DNA from: Actomonas aquatica
GTDB lineage: Bacteria; Verrucomicrobiota; Verrucomicrobiia; Opitutales; Opitutaceae
Reading direction: 5' to 3'
DNA length: 64,000 nt
NCBI RefSeq assembly: GCF_019679435.2
Contig: NZ_CP139781.1
Location: forward strand, 4,063,753-4,127,752
The position numbers and the translations under genes are program-made. Positions 34,160 to 41,384 of this stretch are shown here, piece after piece. How positions within the stretch are numbered: position 1 is the first letter of the stretch; each line of letters starts with the position of its first letter. Below the pieces are notes generated by a model. The model did no database searches. It was not told the origin of the DNA and was given only the letters and a program-made list of their open reading frames with translations.

Positions 34160-35650
34160 CTAGCCGTCCAACGCCGCGGTGATCTGCTTGCAGGCGGTGC
34201 GCAGGACGTCGAAGCGGGCGTAGCGTTTGTTGTTGGCGGGCACCAGATTCCAAGGGGCGTAGGCGGTGTCGGTCAGAGCGAGCATGTCGCCGACCGCAGT
34301 TTCGTAGGCCGCCCACTGCGCGCGGTTGCGCCAGTCCTCGTCGTTGATCTTGTGCTGCTTGTAGGGGGTGTTTTGCCGGGACTCGAAGCGGAGCAACTGC
34401 TCCTCCTTGGAGACCTGCAGCCAGAATTTCACCACGATCGATCCGTGGTGCACCAGTTGCTCCTCGAAGTCGTTGATCTCGCCAAAAGCCCGTTTCCATT
34501 CGTGTGGGTGGCAGAAACCTTCGATGCGTTCGACCAGCACCCGGCCATACCAGGAACGGTCAAAAATGGCGGTGAACCCGTCGCGCGGGATGTGCTGCCA
34601 GAAACGCCAAAGGTAGTGGTGGGCCTTCTCTTCGGCGGTCGGTTTGGCCACCGGAATGACTCGATAATCGCGGGCGTCGATGGCGCTGGTGAGGCGGCGA
34701 ATGGCGCCACCTTTGCCGGCGGCGTCCTGTCCCTCGAAAACAAAGACGACGGAGCGTTTGGCCTGTTTGGCGCGGCGGATCGCCTTGTTGAGGCGACCGA
34801 GCCACTTCTCGCGCTTCTCCTCGTATTGCTTCGAGCTGAGCTTGTGGTCGAGCGGCAGGGCGAGCAGGCGCTCGCGGCCATCAGGGCGCAGCGCCACGAT
34901 GCGTTTCGGTTTGTTGGGCGCCTTCTCGGGACTCTTGGCGAGCTGGCTGGTGTGCTCGCGAAAACGGCGCAGCAGGGTCAGGCCGAAACTTAAGTTGCGG
35001 AAGCGGGCGTCGGAGGCGTCGATGCGGTCCCAGTGTGCGCCCGGTCGGTCGGTCTCGCCGAGAATGTGTTCGGCGGTGCGGGCGAGGCGGTCGTAAATGC
35101 GATGGCCGCGCTGCTGCTCTTCGGTCACGCGCCAGGCGGTGTCTTCGTTGGCCAGCAGCTCCTTCAGGCGTTTGCCCTGCTGGGCCTTGGTGAGGTGGAA
35201 CCAGACCTTGATGACGAGGGTGCCGTTTTCGGCCAGCAGGCGTTCGAAGTGACGGATGCGGCGCAGTTCGTGATCGAGATCGGCGAGGGCCTTTTTGGAG
35301 CGCGCCTCTTCGCGCAGGGTTTCGGTATACCAGGAACCGACAAAAATACCGACGCGGCCACGGGTGGGCAGGTCGCGCCAGAAGCGCCACATAAAGGGGC
35401 GTTCGCGCTCCTCGTCGGACGGATCGGACACCGCGATGGTTTCGACGCCGCGCGGGTCGAGCCAACCCATGAGCGTGTTGATCGCGTCGCCGCGGCCGGC
35501 GGCGTCAACGCCAGCGGGAATGAGCACCACTTTAAACGGCGCGTTCTGCAGCTCGACCTGCAGCTGCACGAGGTCGGCCCGCAGCTGGGCGACCTGTTCG
35601 TCGTAGTCTTTTTTGGAGAGCTTGGCTTTGTCGCCGTTGCCTTTCGCCAT
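34160..35650 (-). CDS. Polyphosphate kinase 2, two fused PPK2 domains (polyphosphate:AMP phosphotransferase type)
   Basis: A 496-residue cytosolic enzyme with tandem PPK2 domains, the class II layout that makes ADP from AMP and polyphosphate. The C-terminal domain has a complete Walker A (FEGQDAAGKGGAI), PTAEEKAHHYLWRFWQHIP and FDRSWYGRVLVERIEGF. In the N-terminal domain the corresponding loop is PAGVDAAGRGDAIN (47-54 core), with Arg replacing the Walker Lys, as expected for the structural, probably inactive half. I took ATG at 35650 (MAKGNGDKAK); the extension upstream is not conserved in type. Divergent from an EamA transporter. Confidence 0.93.
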   Translation of the reverse strand: MAKGNGDKAKLSKKDYDEQVAQLRADLVQLQVELQNAPFKVVLIPAGVDAAGRGDAINTLMGWLDPRGVETIAVSDPSDEERERPFMWRFWRDLPTRGRVGIFVGSWYTETLREEARSKKALADLDHELRRIRHFERLLAENGTLVIKVWFHLTKAQQGKRLKELLANEDTAWRVTEEQQRGHRIYDRLARTAEHILGETDRPGAHWDRIDASDARFRNLSFGLTLLRRFREHTSQLAKSPEKAPNKPKRIVALRPDGRERLLALPLDHKLSSKQYEEKREKWLGRLNKAIRRAKQAKRSVVFVFEGQDAAGKGGAIRRLTSAIDARDYRVIPVAKPTAEEKAHHYLWRFWQHIPRDGFTAIFDRSWYGRVLVERIEGFCHPHEWKRAFGEINDFEEQLVHHGSIVVKFWLQVSKEEQLLRFESRQNTPYKQHKINDEDWRNRAQWAAYETAVGDMLALTDTAYAPWNLVPANNKRYARFDVLRTACKQITAALDG

Positions 35651-35772
35651 GGCCGCGGAGCTTGGCCGAACCGGTCGCGGGCTGTCGAGCCTCGGGACGC
35701 CATCGAGCGGCGGGGTGGAGTCTTGCGTCGAGCCGTGGGGAACGAGCAACGTGGCGGGCTTCCTCTATCGCG

Positions 35773-36738
35773 ATGCCTGTCCCTGATCCTGCCCTGCGCC
35801 GCCGTGCGGTGTTTATGCTGCTGCTCACGTCCCTGTATTGGGGCATGAGTTTTCCACTCATGAAGGCGATCGGTCAACTGGTCGAGGTGGAGGCCCCGGG
35901 CGCGAGTTCGTGGTTTTATGGGGCGATGATGATCATGCCGCGCTTCCTGCTGGCGGCGATGGTGGTGGCGGTGGTGATCGGGCCCGGGCTGCGTTCAATC
36001 ACGAGGGCGGAGTGGCATCAGGGGGCGTTGTTGGGTGGTTTTTCAGCGGGTGGCATGTTGCTGCAGGCGGATGCACTGCAGTTTACCGAGGCGTCGACGG
36101 TGGCGTTTCTCACCCAGTTTTATGCCATCCTTATTCCGCTGTATGTGGCGGTGCGCACGCGGGAAAATCCGGGCGCGAGGGTCTGGCTTTGCGCCGTGTT
36201 GGTGCTGGTCGGCGTGGGCGTCTTGGGGCGTTTCGATTGGCGGGCGCTGCGCCTGGGCCGCGGGGAGGCCGAGGTGTTGCTGAGCTCGATCTTTTTTGGC
36301 GTGCAGATCTTCACGCTCGGGCGCAGCGAGTTTGCGCACAATCGACCGCTGCCGATCAGCTTTGTGATGTTTGCGGTGCAGGCGGTGGTGTTTGGTGCGG
36401 TGGTGCTGGTGTCGGCACCGGACGTCGCGGCGATCGTGGCCCCGTTGCGCTCGGTGCCGTGGTGGGGTCTCACGCTGGCGCTCACCGCGTTCTGCACGCT
36501 GGGCTCTTTCCTGATCATGAACAAATGGCAGCCACACATCAGCGCGACGGAGGCGGGCTTGCTGTATTGTGGCGAGCCGGTCTTCGGCTCGTTCATGACG
36601 CTGTTTTTGCCCGGCCTGATTTCGGCGTGGGCGGGGTTAAACTATGCCAATGAATCGCTCACCGGACACCTGCTGGTGGGCGGCGGTCTGATCCTCATCG
36701 CCAACGTGCTGCTGCAGCTGCGGCGAAGCGCCGCCTAG
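35773..36738 (+). CDS. EamA/DMT family transporter
   Basis: A 321-residue inner-membrane protein with ten predicted helices in two EamA repeats. Typical phrases are LLLTSLYWGMSFPLMKAI (helix 1), LQFTEASTVAFLTQFYAILIPL (helix 3-4) and SATEAGLLYCGEPVFGSFM in the second repeat. It should export or import a small metabolite; the substrate is not predictable. A second EamA gene lies 0.9 kb further on the opposite strand, but the two are only distantly alike. Confidence 0.9.
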   Translation: MPVPDPALRRRAVFMLLLTSLYWGMSFPLMKAIGQLVEVEAPGASSWFYGAMMIMPRFLLAAMVVAVVIGPGLRSITRAEWHQGALLGGFSAGGMLLQADALQFTEASTVAFLTQFYAILIPLYVAVRTRENPGARVWLCAVLVLVGVGVLGRFDWRALRLGRGEAEVLLSSIFFGVQIFTLGRSEFAHNRPLPISFVMFAVQAVVFGAVVLVSAPDVAAIVAPLRSVPWWGLTLALTAFCTLGSFLIMNKWQPHISATEAGLLYCGEPVFGSFMTLFLPGLISAWAGLNYANESLTGHLLVGGGLILIANVLLQLRRSAA

Positions 36739-36763
36739 CGCCGCCCAGCGGCGCATCTTTAGT

Positions 36764-36828
36764 CTTTATCTTTATCTTTCTCCCCGTGGAGCGAATCCCG
36801 GCCGGTGGGGAGAAAGATAAAGATAAAG
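36764..36828. repeat. Perfect purine/pyrimidine inverted repeat, copy 3
   Basis: A 22-base arm of CTTTATC repeats ending TCTCCCC (36764-36785) faces its exact complement GGGGAGAAAGATAAAGATAA (36807 onward to 36828) with a 21-base loop containing GCGAATCC. One strand is all pyrimidine, the other all purine. Relatives occur at 28607 and 30741. It lies between convergent EamA and hydrolase genes and may serve as a terminator for either. Confidence 0.85.
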
Positions 36829-36867
36829 ATAAAGAATAAAACGAAAGAAGAAGGGGGGCTTCGTCCT

Positions 36868-37650
36868 CTACCGTGCGAAGGCACCGTCGCGCAGGAAGGT
36901 CACGACTTGGGTGATGGCGGGTTTGCGGTATTGGATCCAGGTGTGGGAATGCGGCAGCACGAGGTGGTCGGCCATGCCCTCCAACTTCGTCTCGGCGACG
37001 CGCACTTTGCCGTCGCCCGGGCCGCCGCACCAATAGGCCAGCAGGGGATTGATGGGACGATTGCCGGCGAGGATGCCGAGTTGCGGGCCCTCCGGCCAGG
37101 CGCCGAGTTGGTTGGGGAAGGAGTCGGGCGCGGTGCTGAGACGGCGACCGTTCACGCCGGTGCTGAGCTGAAAGAGTTTCCAGCGGCCGATGCGATCGAC
37201 GAGCGATGAGCCTTGGTTGGGCGGGGCATACATGACCACGCGGCCGCGGGTGAGTGGCTCGGGCACGCCGTGGGTTTTGAGCCAGCCGCGCAGCATGATG
37301 CCGCCCATCGAGTGGGTCACAAAATGCACCGGCGGGGCGCCGTCGCTGAGGTCGACTCCGTGCGCTTCCAGTTGGGTTGGCAGCCAGGTTTCGCACAACT
37401 CCGACAGCGGGGTGCGCAGCGAATCGTAGCTCAAATTGATGACGTGGTATCCCTCGCGTTGGAGGGCGCAGGCGGTGCGTTTCATCGCCCAGGCGCCGAG
37501 CCCGAGGCCGTGCAACAGGACGACGGTTTCTCCGGCGGGTGACGCCACGGCCGCGGTGGAGGTCGGCGGAGCGGAAGAAACGGAAGCGGCGGGAACATTC
37601 ACGGTGCAGAGGCAGAGCAGGGCCGCGAGCCCAGGGGCGAAGCGCGTCAT
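36868..37650 (-). CDS. Secreted alpha/beta hydrolase, lipase-like
   Basis: A 260-residue exported hydrolase. Signal peptide about 1-22. Core: VVLLHGLGLGAWAM (oxyanion region), FVTHSMGGIMLRGWL (nucleophile elbow THSMGG, Ser), APPNQGSSLVDRI (typical of the PGAP1/lipase-like group), Asp in the ADHLVLPHSHTW area and His in the same stretch. The start ATG overlaps the stop of the EamA gene by four bases, so it is co-translated with that transporter and the cytochrome b562 gene above it. Substrate probably a lipid ester; uncertain. Confidence 0.88.
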   Translation of the reverse strand: MTRFAPGLAALLCLCTVNVPAASVSSAPPTSTAAVASPAGETVVLLHGLGLGAWAMKRTACALQREGYHVINLSYDSLRTPLSELCETWLPTQLEAHGVDLSDGAPPVHFVTHSMGGIMLRGWLKTHGVPEPLTRGRVVMYAPPNQGSSLVDRIGRWKLFQLSTGVNGRRLSTAPDSFPNQLGAWPEGPQLGILAGNRPINPLLAYWCGGPGDGKVRVAETKLEGMADHLVLPHSHTWIQYRKPAITQVVTFLRDGAFAR

Positions 37651-38522
37651 GAGGCGGCGACGATGTGGGTCGGCCGCGACGGACGCAAGGACGCGGCGGC
37701 GCGGAAGGTCACCGCCCCGAGCACGATCGCGCCGCCGAGCAGGGACAGCGGCGTGGGTTTTTCGCCGATGGCCAGCAGCACCCAGAGCGGGTTGAGCAGG
37801 GGCTCGATCACGGGGATCAACACGGCCTGCAGCGCGGTGACGTGTTTGATGGCGTAGGCATAAAGTAAATACGAGACGCCGAGTTGGCCGACTCCGAGCA
37901 GGATCAGAGCGGTCCAACCGCTGGGCGAGGGCAGGGGAGCCGACAGCATCCACGGCAAGCCGCAAAGGAAGGCCAGGGCATTACCGAGGATGATCGACTC
38001 CAGCGGCGAGCCGTCCTTCTGGCGGCGCAGGGCGATGATCATGGCACCGAAGAACATTCCGGACAACAGCCCCAGGGCGTCGCCGCCGAGATTGCCGCTC
38101 ACGGTGAGGCCGTCGGCCAGAAACAGGGCCATGCCGCCGAGCACGACCACCACGATCGTCCAATCGAAACGACTGGTGCGTTCACCCAGCGCCCAGGCGC
38201 CGAAGAGCGCGATCCACACCGGCGCGGTGTATTGGAGCAGGATGGCGTTGGCGGCGGTGGTGAGTTTGGTCGCGGCGCAGAACGCGACGGTGCAGCCGGC
38301 ATAAAAAAACGCGCCCAGCAGCTGCGGGCGCGAAAAGGTGAAGTGCAGCCGTCGTGCGCGGACGCCGAGCAGGAAGAGGGCGGCGAAGAACCCACGCCCG
38401 CCGGCGACCGCCAGCGGCGGCCAGTCCACGTGTTTGATCAACAAGCCGCCGCTGCTCCACAGCACCGCGGCTGCCACCAGCAGCACGACGGCGCGACGAT
38501 GCTCGGTGGCGGTGGTCGGCAC
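37647..38522 (-). CDS. EamA/DMT family transporter
   Basis: A 291-residue ten-helix transporter with two EamA repeats. First repeat: LWSSGGLLIKHVDWPPLAVA and LTTAANAILLQYTAPVWIAL; second repeat: AIKHVTALQAVLIPVIEPLLNP. It resembles RhaT/YdcZ-like exporters in general form only. It is the middle gene of an apparent three-gene unit with cytochrome b562 (15-base gap) and the lipase-like hydrolase (four-base overlap). Confidence 0.9.
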   Translation of the reverse strand: MPTTATEHRRAVVLLVAAAVLWSSGGLLIKHVDWPPLAVAGGRGFFAALFLLGVRARRLHFTFSRPQLLGAFFYAGCTVAFCAATKLTTAANAILLQYTAPVWIALFGAWALGERTSRFDWTIVVVVLGGMALFLADGLTVSGNLGGDALGLLSGMFFGAMIIALRRQKDGSPLESIILGNALAFLCGLPWMLSAPLPSPSGWTALILLGVGQLGVSYLLYAYAIKHVTALQAVLIPVIEPLLNPLWVLLAIGEKPTPLSLLGGAIVLGAVTFRAAASLRPSRPTHIVAAS

Positions 38523-38537
38523 GGGCGGGTGGCGCGA

Positions 38538-38975
38538 TCAGTCCTTGGGACGGCGGTAGGCCTTGTGGCCGGAACGTTGCGCGCTGCGCATTTCGCCCAC
38601 CAAGGCCTCGGCCTTGGCGTTGTCGCCGGCCTTGAGCGCGGAAGCGACGTCGTCGATGACAGTGAGGAAGACCTTCATGTCCTCGTGGTATTTCTTAATG
38701 AAGTCGGCGCGCTGAGCCTCGGGGATGTCGGCGGCGTATTCCGGCTCGTAGTCGAGGCTCTTGACCGCGGCCTCGCGGATGGTGGCGAGCAACTCGAGGG
38801 ACTCCGCGTTGCGATCGGCCTCACGGACCGAGCGGCGCAGGTCGCGGAAGGCGTCGCCCATGACCTCCATTTGTTCGCCGAGGGGCGTGTGTTCCTCCTC
38901 ATCGGCACGGGCGGCGGTGGGGAGTGTGAGCAAGGCGGCGAGGGAGGAGAGAAGGAGCAGACGACGGAGTTTCAT
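38538..38975 (-). CDS. Cytochrome b562 family protein
   Basis: A 145-residue periplasmic four-helix protein with signal peptide (1-24, ending ARADEE). Both heme ligands of E. coli cytochrome b562 have equivalents: Met36 in LGEQMEVMGDAF and His137 in RSAQRSGHKAYR at the C-terminus. The protein may thus bind b-type heme non-covalently, although some relatives have lost heme. The role in E. coli is unknown. It is the first gene of the unit with EamA and hydrolase genes. Upstream in-frame codons (to 39278) overlap the divergent phosphatase gene and are unlikely to be coding. Confidence 0.85.
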   Translation of the reverse strand: MKLRRLLLLSSLAALLTLPTAARADEEEHTPLGEQMEVMGDAFRDLRRSVREADRNAESLELLATIREAAVKSLDYEPEYAADIPEAQRADFIKKYHEDMKVFLTVIDDVASALKAGDNAKAEALVGEMRSAQRSGHKAYRRPKD

Positions 38976-39153
38976 AATAGAGAGAAGGGGTGGAAGTCGG
39001 GCGCCAGCCAGACAGATCCGGGAAGGCCGGTCAAACCTGAGGCGAGCTGGAGCCGGCGGCTTCTGAAAACGTTGAAAGATTACAATTAGGTGAGGATGGC
39101 GTTCCGGCGTTGTGCGGCGGCGGTGGAGGCGTTCAGGTGGCCCTTTAACGCGT

Positions 39154-40833
39154 ATGAAGACTTCACCGTTTCGCACTCTTCTCTGGTTGGGCTCCGCCCT
39201 CGCCGCGACCGCCTCTGTTTCGCTTTTTGCCCAGGAGCAGGACGCGTCGGCGAAACCTCCGCGGCTGGTCGTGGGCATTGTGGTCGACCAAATGCGTTAC
39301 GACTACCTCACGCGTTTCCAGGGCGCCTTGGGTGAGGGGGGCTTCAAACGTCTGATGCGTGAGGGCACGCAGTTTCGTTCGATGCACTACAACTACGCGC
39401 CGACCGGCACCGGTCCGGGTCATGCGGCCATCTGGTCGGGCGCTTACCCGGCGACCTCCGGAATTTCCAACAACGACTTCTACGATCACCAACTGGGCCA
39501 CGAAGTGTATTGTGTCGAAGACGCCTCGGTCACGCCGGTGGGCACCGACGCCGAGGAGGGGCGCCGCTCGCCGCACCGGCTGCTCGTGACCACGGTGGGC
39601 GACGAGTTGAAGCTCGCCACCAACAACCGCGCGAAGGTTCTGGCCATCAGCCTCAAGGATCGCGCGAGCGTGCTGCCGGGCGGTCATTTCGCGGATGCCG
39701 CGTTCTGGTTTGATGCCACCACGGGGCGCTTCGTGAGCTCGTCGCACTACCTTGAGGAGCTGCCGTATTGGGTAAGTGACTACAACGGCAGCGGCCGGGC
39801 CGATGCGCTGATGCACAAGCCGTGGGTCTTGCGGGATGAGGCGGCGACCTACACGGAGAGCCTGCCCGACGACAACCCGTTCGAAGAACCCTTCAAGGGC
39901 ACGGCCGCGCCGGTGTTCCCGCACGACCTGAGTGCGGTGACGCCCGATCCGCGGGAACCCTTCAAGCCGCTGGCGACCTCGCCGTGGGGTAACGTGATGG
40001 TGCGGGAACTGGCGCAGGCGGCGCTCGAGCACACCGACATCGGGCGCGATGACACGCCCGACGTGTTGGCCGTGAGTTTTTCGGCCACGGATTACATCGG
40101 CCATCGCTTCAGCCCGACCTCCCTCGAGGTCGAAGACACCTATCGCCGACTCGACGACGACCTGGCGGCGTTGTTGGAAACGATCGATGCCACCGTGGGG
40201 CTGGAGCACACGGTGGTTTTCCTGACCTCTGACCATGGCGTTTCCTTTAACTCCTCCTTCCTGCGTTCGCGCGGTATGGCTTCGGCGCGCACCTTGGACA
40301 AAGGTGCCTTCCTCTCTGGGATTAACGCCGCCTTGGCAGAGCACTATAGCGCGGTCGACACCTCGACGTGGGTGGCGGAACTCTACAAGGGACAGATTGT
40401 ATTGGACCGCCGCGCGATTCGCGTCGCGGGTTACGATTTGGAAGAGGTAAGCGAAGTTCTGCGTGATCGGCTGCTGGAAATGGATGGCGTGGTGGATGCG
40501 ATGACGGCTGCGGAATTGCGCGAAGGCGCGCTGCAGAGTGGCTACCGCGCGCTGCTGCGGCGAGGGGCTCACCGCACGCGCTCCGGCGATGTCTTTGCGG
40601 TCTTCGCGCCGGGATCCGTTTTCGGTTACGCGCACGGCGGCGCCGGTCACAGCGAACCGTTTTCCTACGACACCCACGCGCCCTTCCTGATCGCCGGTCC
40701 GGGCATCGCGGCTGGGGCGGAGGTCTATGAGCGCGTAGCCATCACCCAGATCGCTCCCACGATTTCGGCGCTGCTCAAGATCAACGAACCGGCCGGTGCC
40801 TTCGAGGGACCGCTGCCGCTCTTCGAGCCCTGA
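39154..40833 (+). CDS. Secreted alkaline phosphatase family protein (PafA/nucleotide pyrophosphatase type)
   Basis: A 559-residue exported metallo-enzyme; signal peptide about 1-26. It begins RLVVGIVVDQMRYDYLTRF (first metal-binding Asp) and has the nucleophile Thr in NYAPTGTGPGHAAIWSGAYP, then FSATDYIGHRFSP, TSDHGVSF and GGAGHSEPFSYDTHAPFLIAG, which provide the other Zn ligands. The pattern corresponds to PafA-like phosphate-irrepressible phosphatases of Bacteroidetes, with Thr as nucleophile. It should release phosphate from monoesters in the periplasm. The ATG at 39154 gives the signal peptide. Confidence 0.92.
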   Translation: MKTSPFRTLLWLGSALAATASVSLFAQEQDASAKPPRLVVGIVVDQMRYDYLTRFQGALGEGGFKRLMREGTQFRSMHYNYAPTGTGPGHAAIWSGAYPATSGISNNDFYDHQLGHEVYCVEDASVTPVGTDAEEGRRSPHRLLVTTVGDELKLATNNRAKVLAISLKDRASVLPGGHFADAAFWFDATTGRFVSSSHYLEELPYWVSDYNGSGRADALMHKPWVLRDEAATYTESLPDDNPFEEPFKGTAAPVFPHDLSAVTPDPREPFKPLATSPWGNVMVRELAQAALEHTDIGRDDTPDVLAVSFSATDYIGHRFSPTSLEVEDTYRRLDDDLAALLETIDATVGLEHTVVFLTSDHGVSFNSSFLRSRGMASARTLDKGAFLSGINAALAEHYSAVDTSTWVAELYKGQIVLDRRAIRVAGYDLEEVSEVLRDRLLEMDGVVDAMTAAELREGALQSGYRALLRRGAHRTRSGDVFAVFAPGSVFGYAHGGAGHSEPFSYDTHAPFLIAGPGIAAGAEVYERVAITQIAPTISALLKINEPAGAFEGPLPLFEP

Positions 40834-40950
40834 CAACGCGGTCGGCGGCGGGAAGGGTGGGGGCGGAAATCGACCGACGAGGCCACGGCGGCGTGTCTGG
40901 GCTTGCCCAGGCATGTCCTCGATCCCGTGGCAATTCACCCCGGTTTTTTT

Positions 40951-40991
40951 GTGACCAGCAGTCACAACATTGTCGCGAATTTTAGTGACAA
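40951..40991. promoter_or_regulatory. Candidate operator: two nested inverted repeats
   Basis: GTGAC-CAGCA-GTCAC (40951-40965) is a perfect 5-base inverted repeat. TTGTC (40970-40974) and GACAA (40987-40991) form a second, with a 12-base spacer. The half-site GTGAC or its complement occurs several times in 41 bases, which suggests a dimeric regulator at the receptor promoter. Confidence 0.45.
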
Positions 40992-41081
40992 GCTTTGGCG
41001 CTTCAAAACTGTTAAGGTCCTTTTGCTTCACATCGGGCGACTCATCCACGCTCCGATTTCCCCTAACCCCAACTCGACCCC

Positions 41082-41225
41082 ATGCTTCCCCTGTCTGCCT
41101 TCACTCGGCGGCTCCGCCCCTGCTCACGGCACCGTCGTGACCGGTTGAACCGCGTTGAACTAGGCGACCCGATGACGGCCAAGCCTCTGGGTAACCCCGT
41201 TCCGACTTCGGTCGGTTCCGTCTAA
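41082..41225 (+). CDS. Possible 47-residue leader peptide
   Basis: ATG at 41082 opens 47 codons ending in TAA at 41223, nine bases before a terminator stem. The N-terminal half is Arg-rich (FTRRLRPCSRHRRDRLNR), the C-terminal half begins MTAKPLGNPVP. No Shine-Dalgarno site is visible. The same bases can form an RNA structure: GACGG (41174) with CCGTC (41218-41222) enclosing GGG-TAA-CCC and CCGAC-TTCG-GTCGG; a second CCGTC at 41132 could compete for GACGG. I cannot decide whether it is translated, a structured RNA, or both. Confidence 0.35.
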   Translation: MLPLSAFTRRLRPCSRHRRDRLNRVELGDPMTAKPLGNPVPTSVGSV

Positions 41226-41234
41226 ACGACCCCA

Positions 41235-41259
41235 CCGATTATCCAATCGGCCTTTTTTT
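41235..41259 (+). terminator. Intrinsic terminator inside the receptor leader (candidate attenuator)
   Basis: CCGATT-ATCC-AATCGG forms a six-pair stem followed by CC and seven T residues, and then GGCC with five more T. It lies 125 bases before the receptor start and directly after the small reading frame, so transcripts begun upstream must read through it to express the receptor. Confidence 0.75.
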
Positions 41260-41310
41260 GGCCTTTTTGATTTAACGCAAAACTACCCTTTCACGCCTCC
41301 GCCCCGCTCT

Positions 41311-41350
41311 TCCGCGCCGGCGAAGACGTTCCCCCTTTCGGGGGCGCGGA
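41311..41350 (+). other. Hairpin just upstream of the receptor start
   Basis: TCCGCGCC (41311-41318) pairs with GGCGCGGA (41343-41350), and inside it CCCCC-TTTC-GGGGG (41331-41344) can form instead or additionally. There is no T run, so it would act on mRNA stability or translation, or as the partner of the terminator stem. Confidence 0.5.
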
Positions 41351-41384
41351 ACACCGCTCTCCCGAACCCTGAACACCTAACCCC

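Larger units (their letters stand above)
40834..41384 (+). other. 551-base leader and intergenic region before the TonB receptor
   Basis: Between the phosphatase stop and the receptor start there is no ordinary gene. The region contains, in order: a cluster of GTGAC/GTCAC inverted repeats (40951-40991), a 47-codon small reading frame (41082-41225) that can also fold as RNA, an intrinsic terminator (41235-41259), and another strong hairpin (41311-41350) just before the receptor. The arrangement resembles a regulatory leader with attenuation. Confidence 0.6.

Noticed and set aside
39163-41049. A 628-codon minus-strand frame opposite the phosphatase
   Set aside because: Shadow frame; extends into the leader of the receptor, with no domain visible.
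41082-41260. Known riboswitch classes in the receptor leader
   Set aside because: GACGGCCAAGCC and the GGGTAACCCC part recall c-di-GMP and other aptamers at first sight, but the conserved core residues of c-di-GMP-I, cobalamin, TPP and SAM aptamers are not in place.
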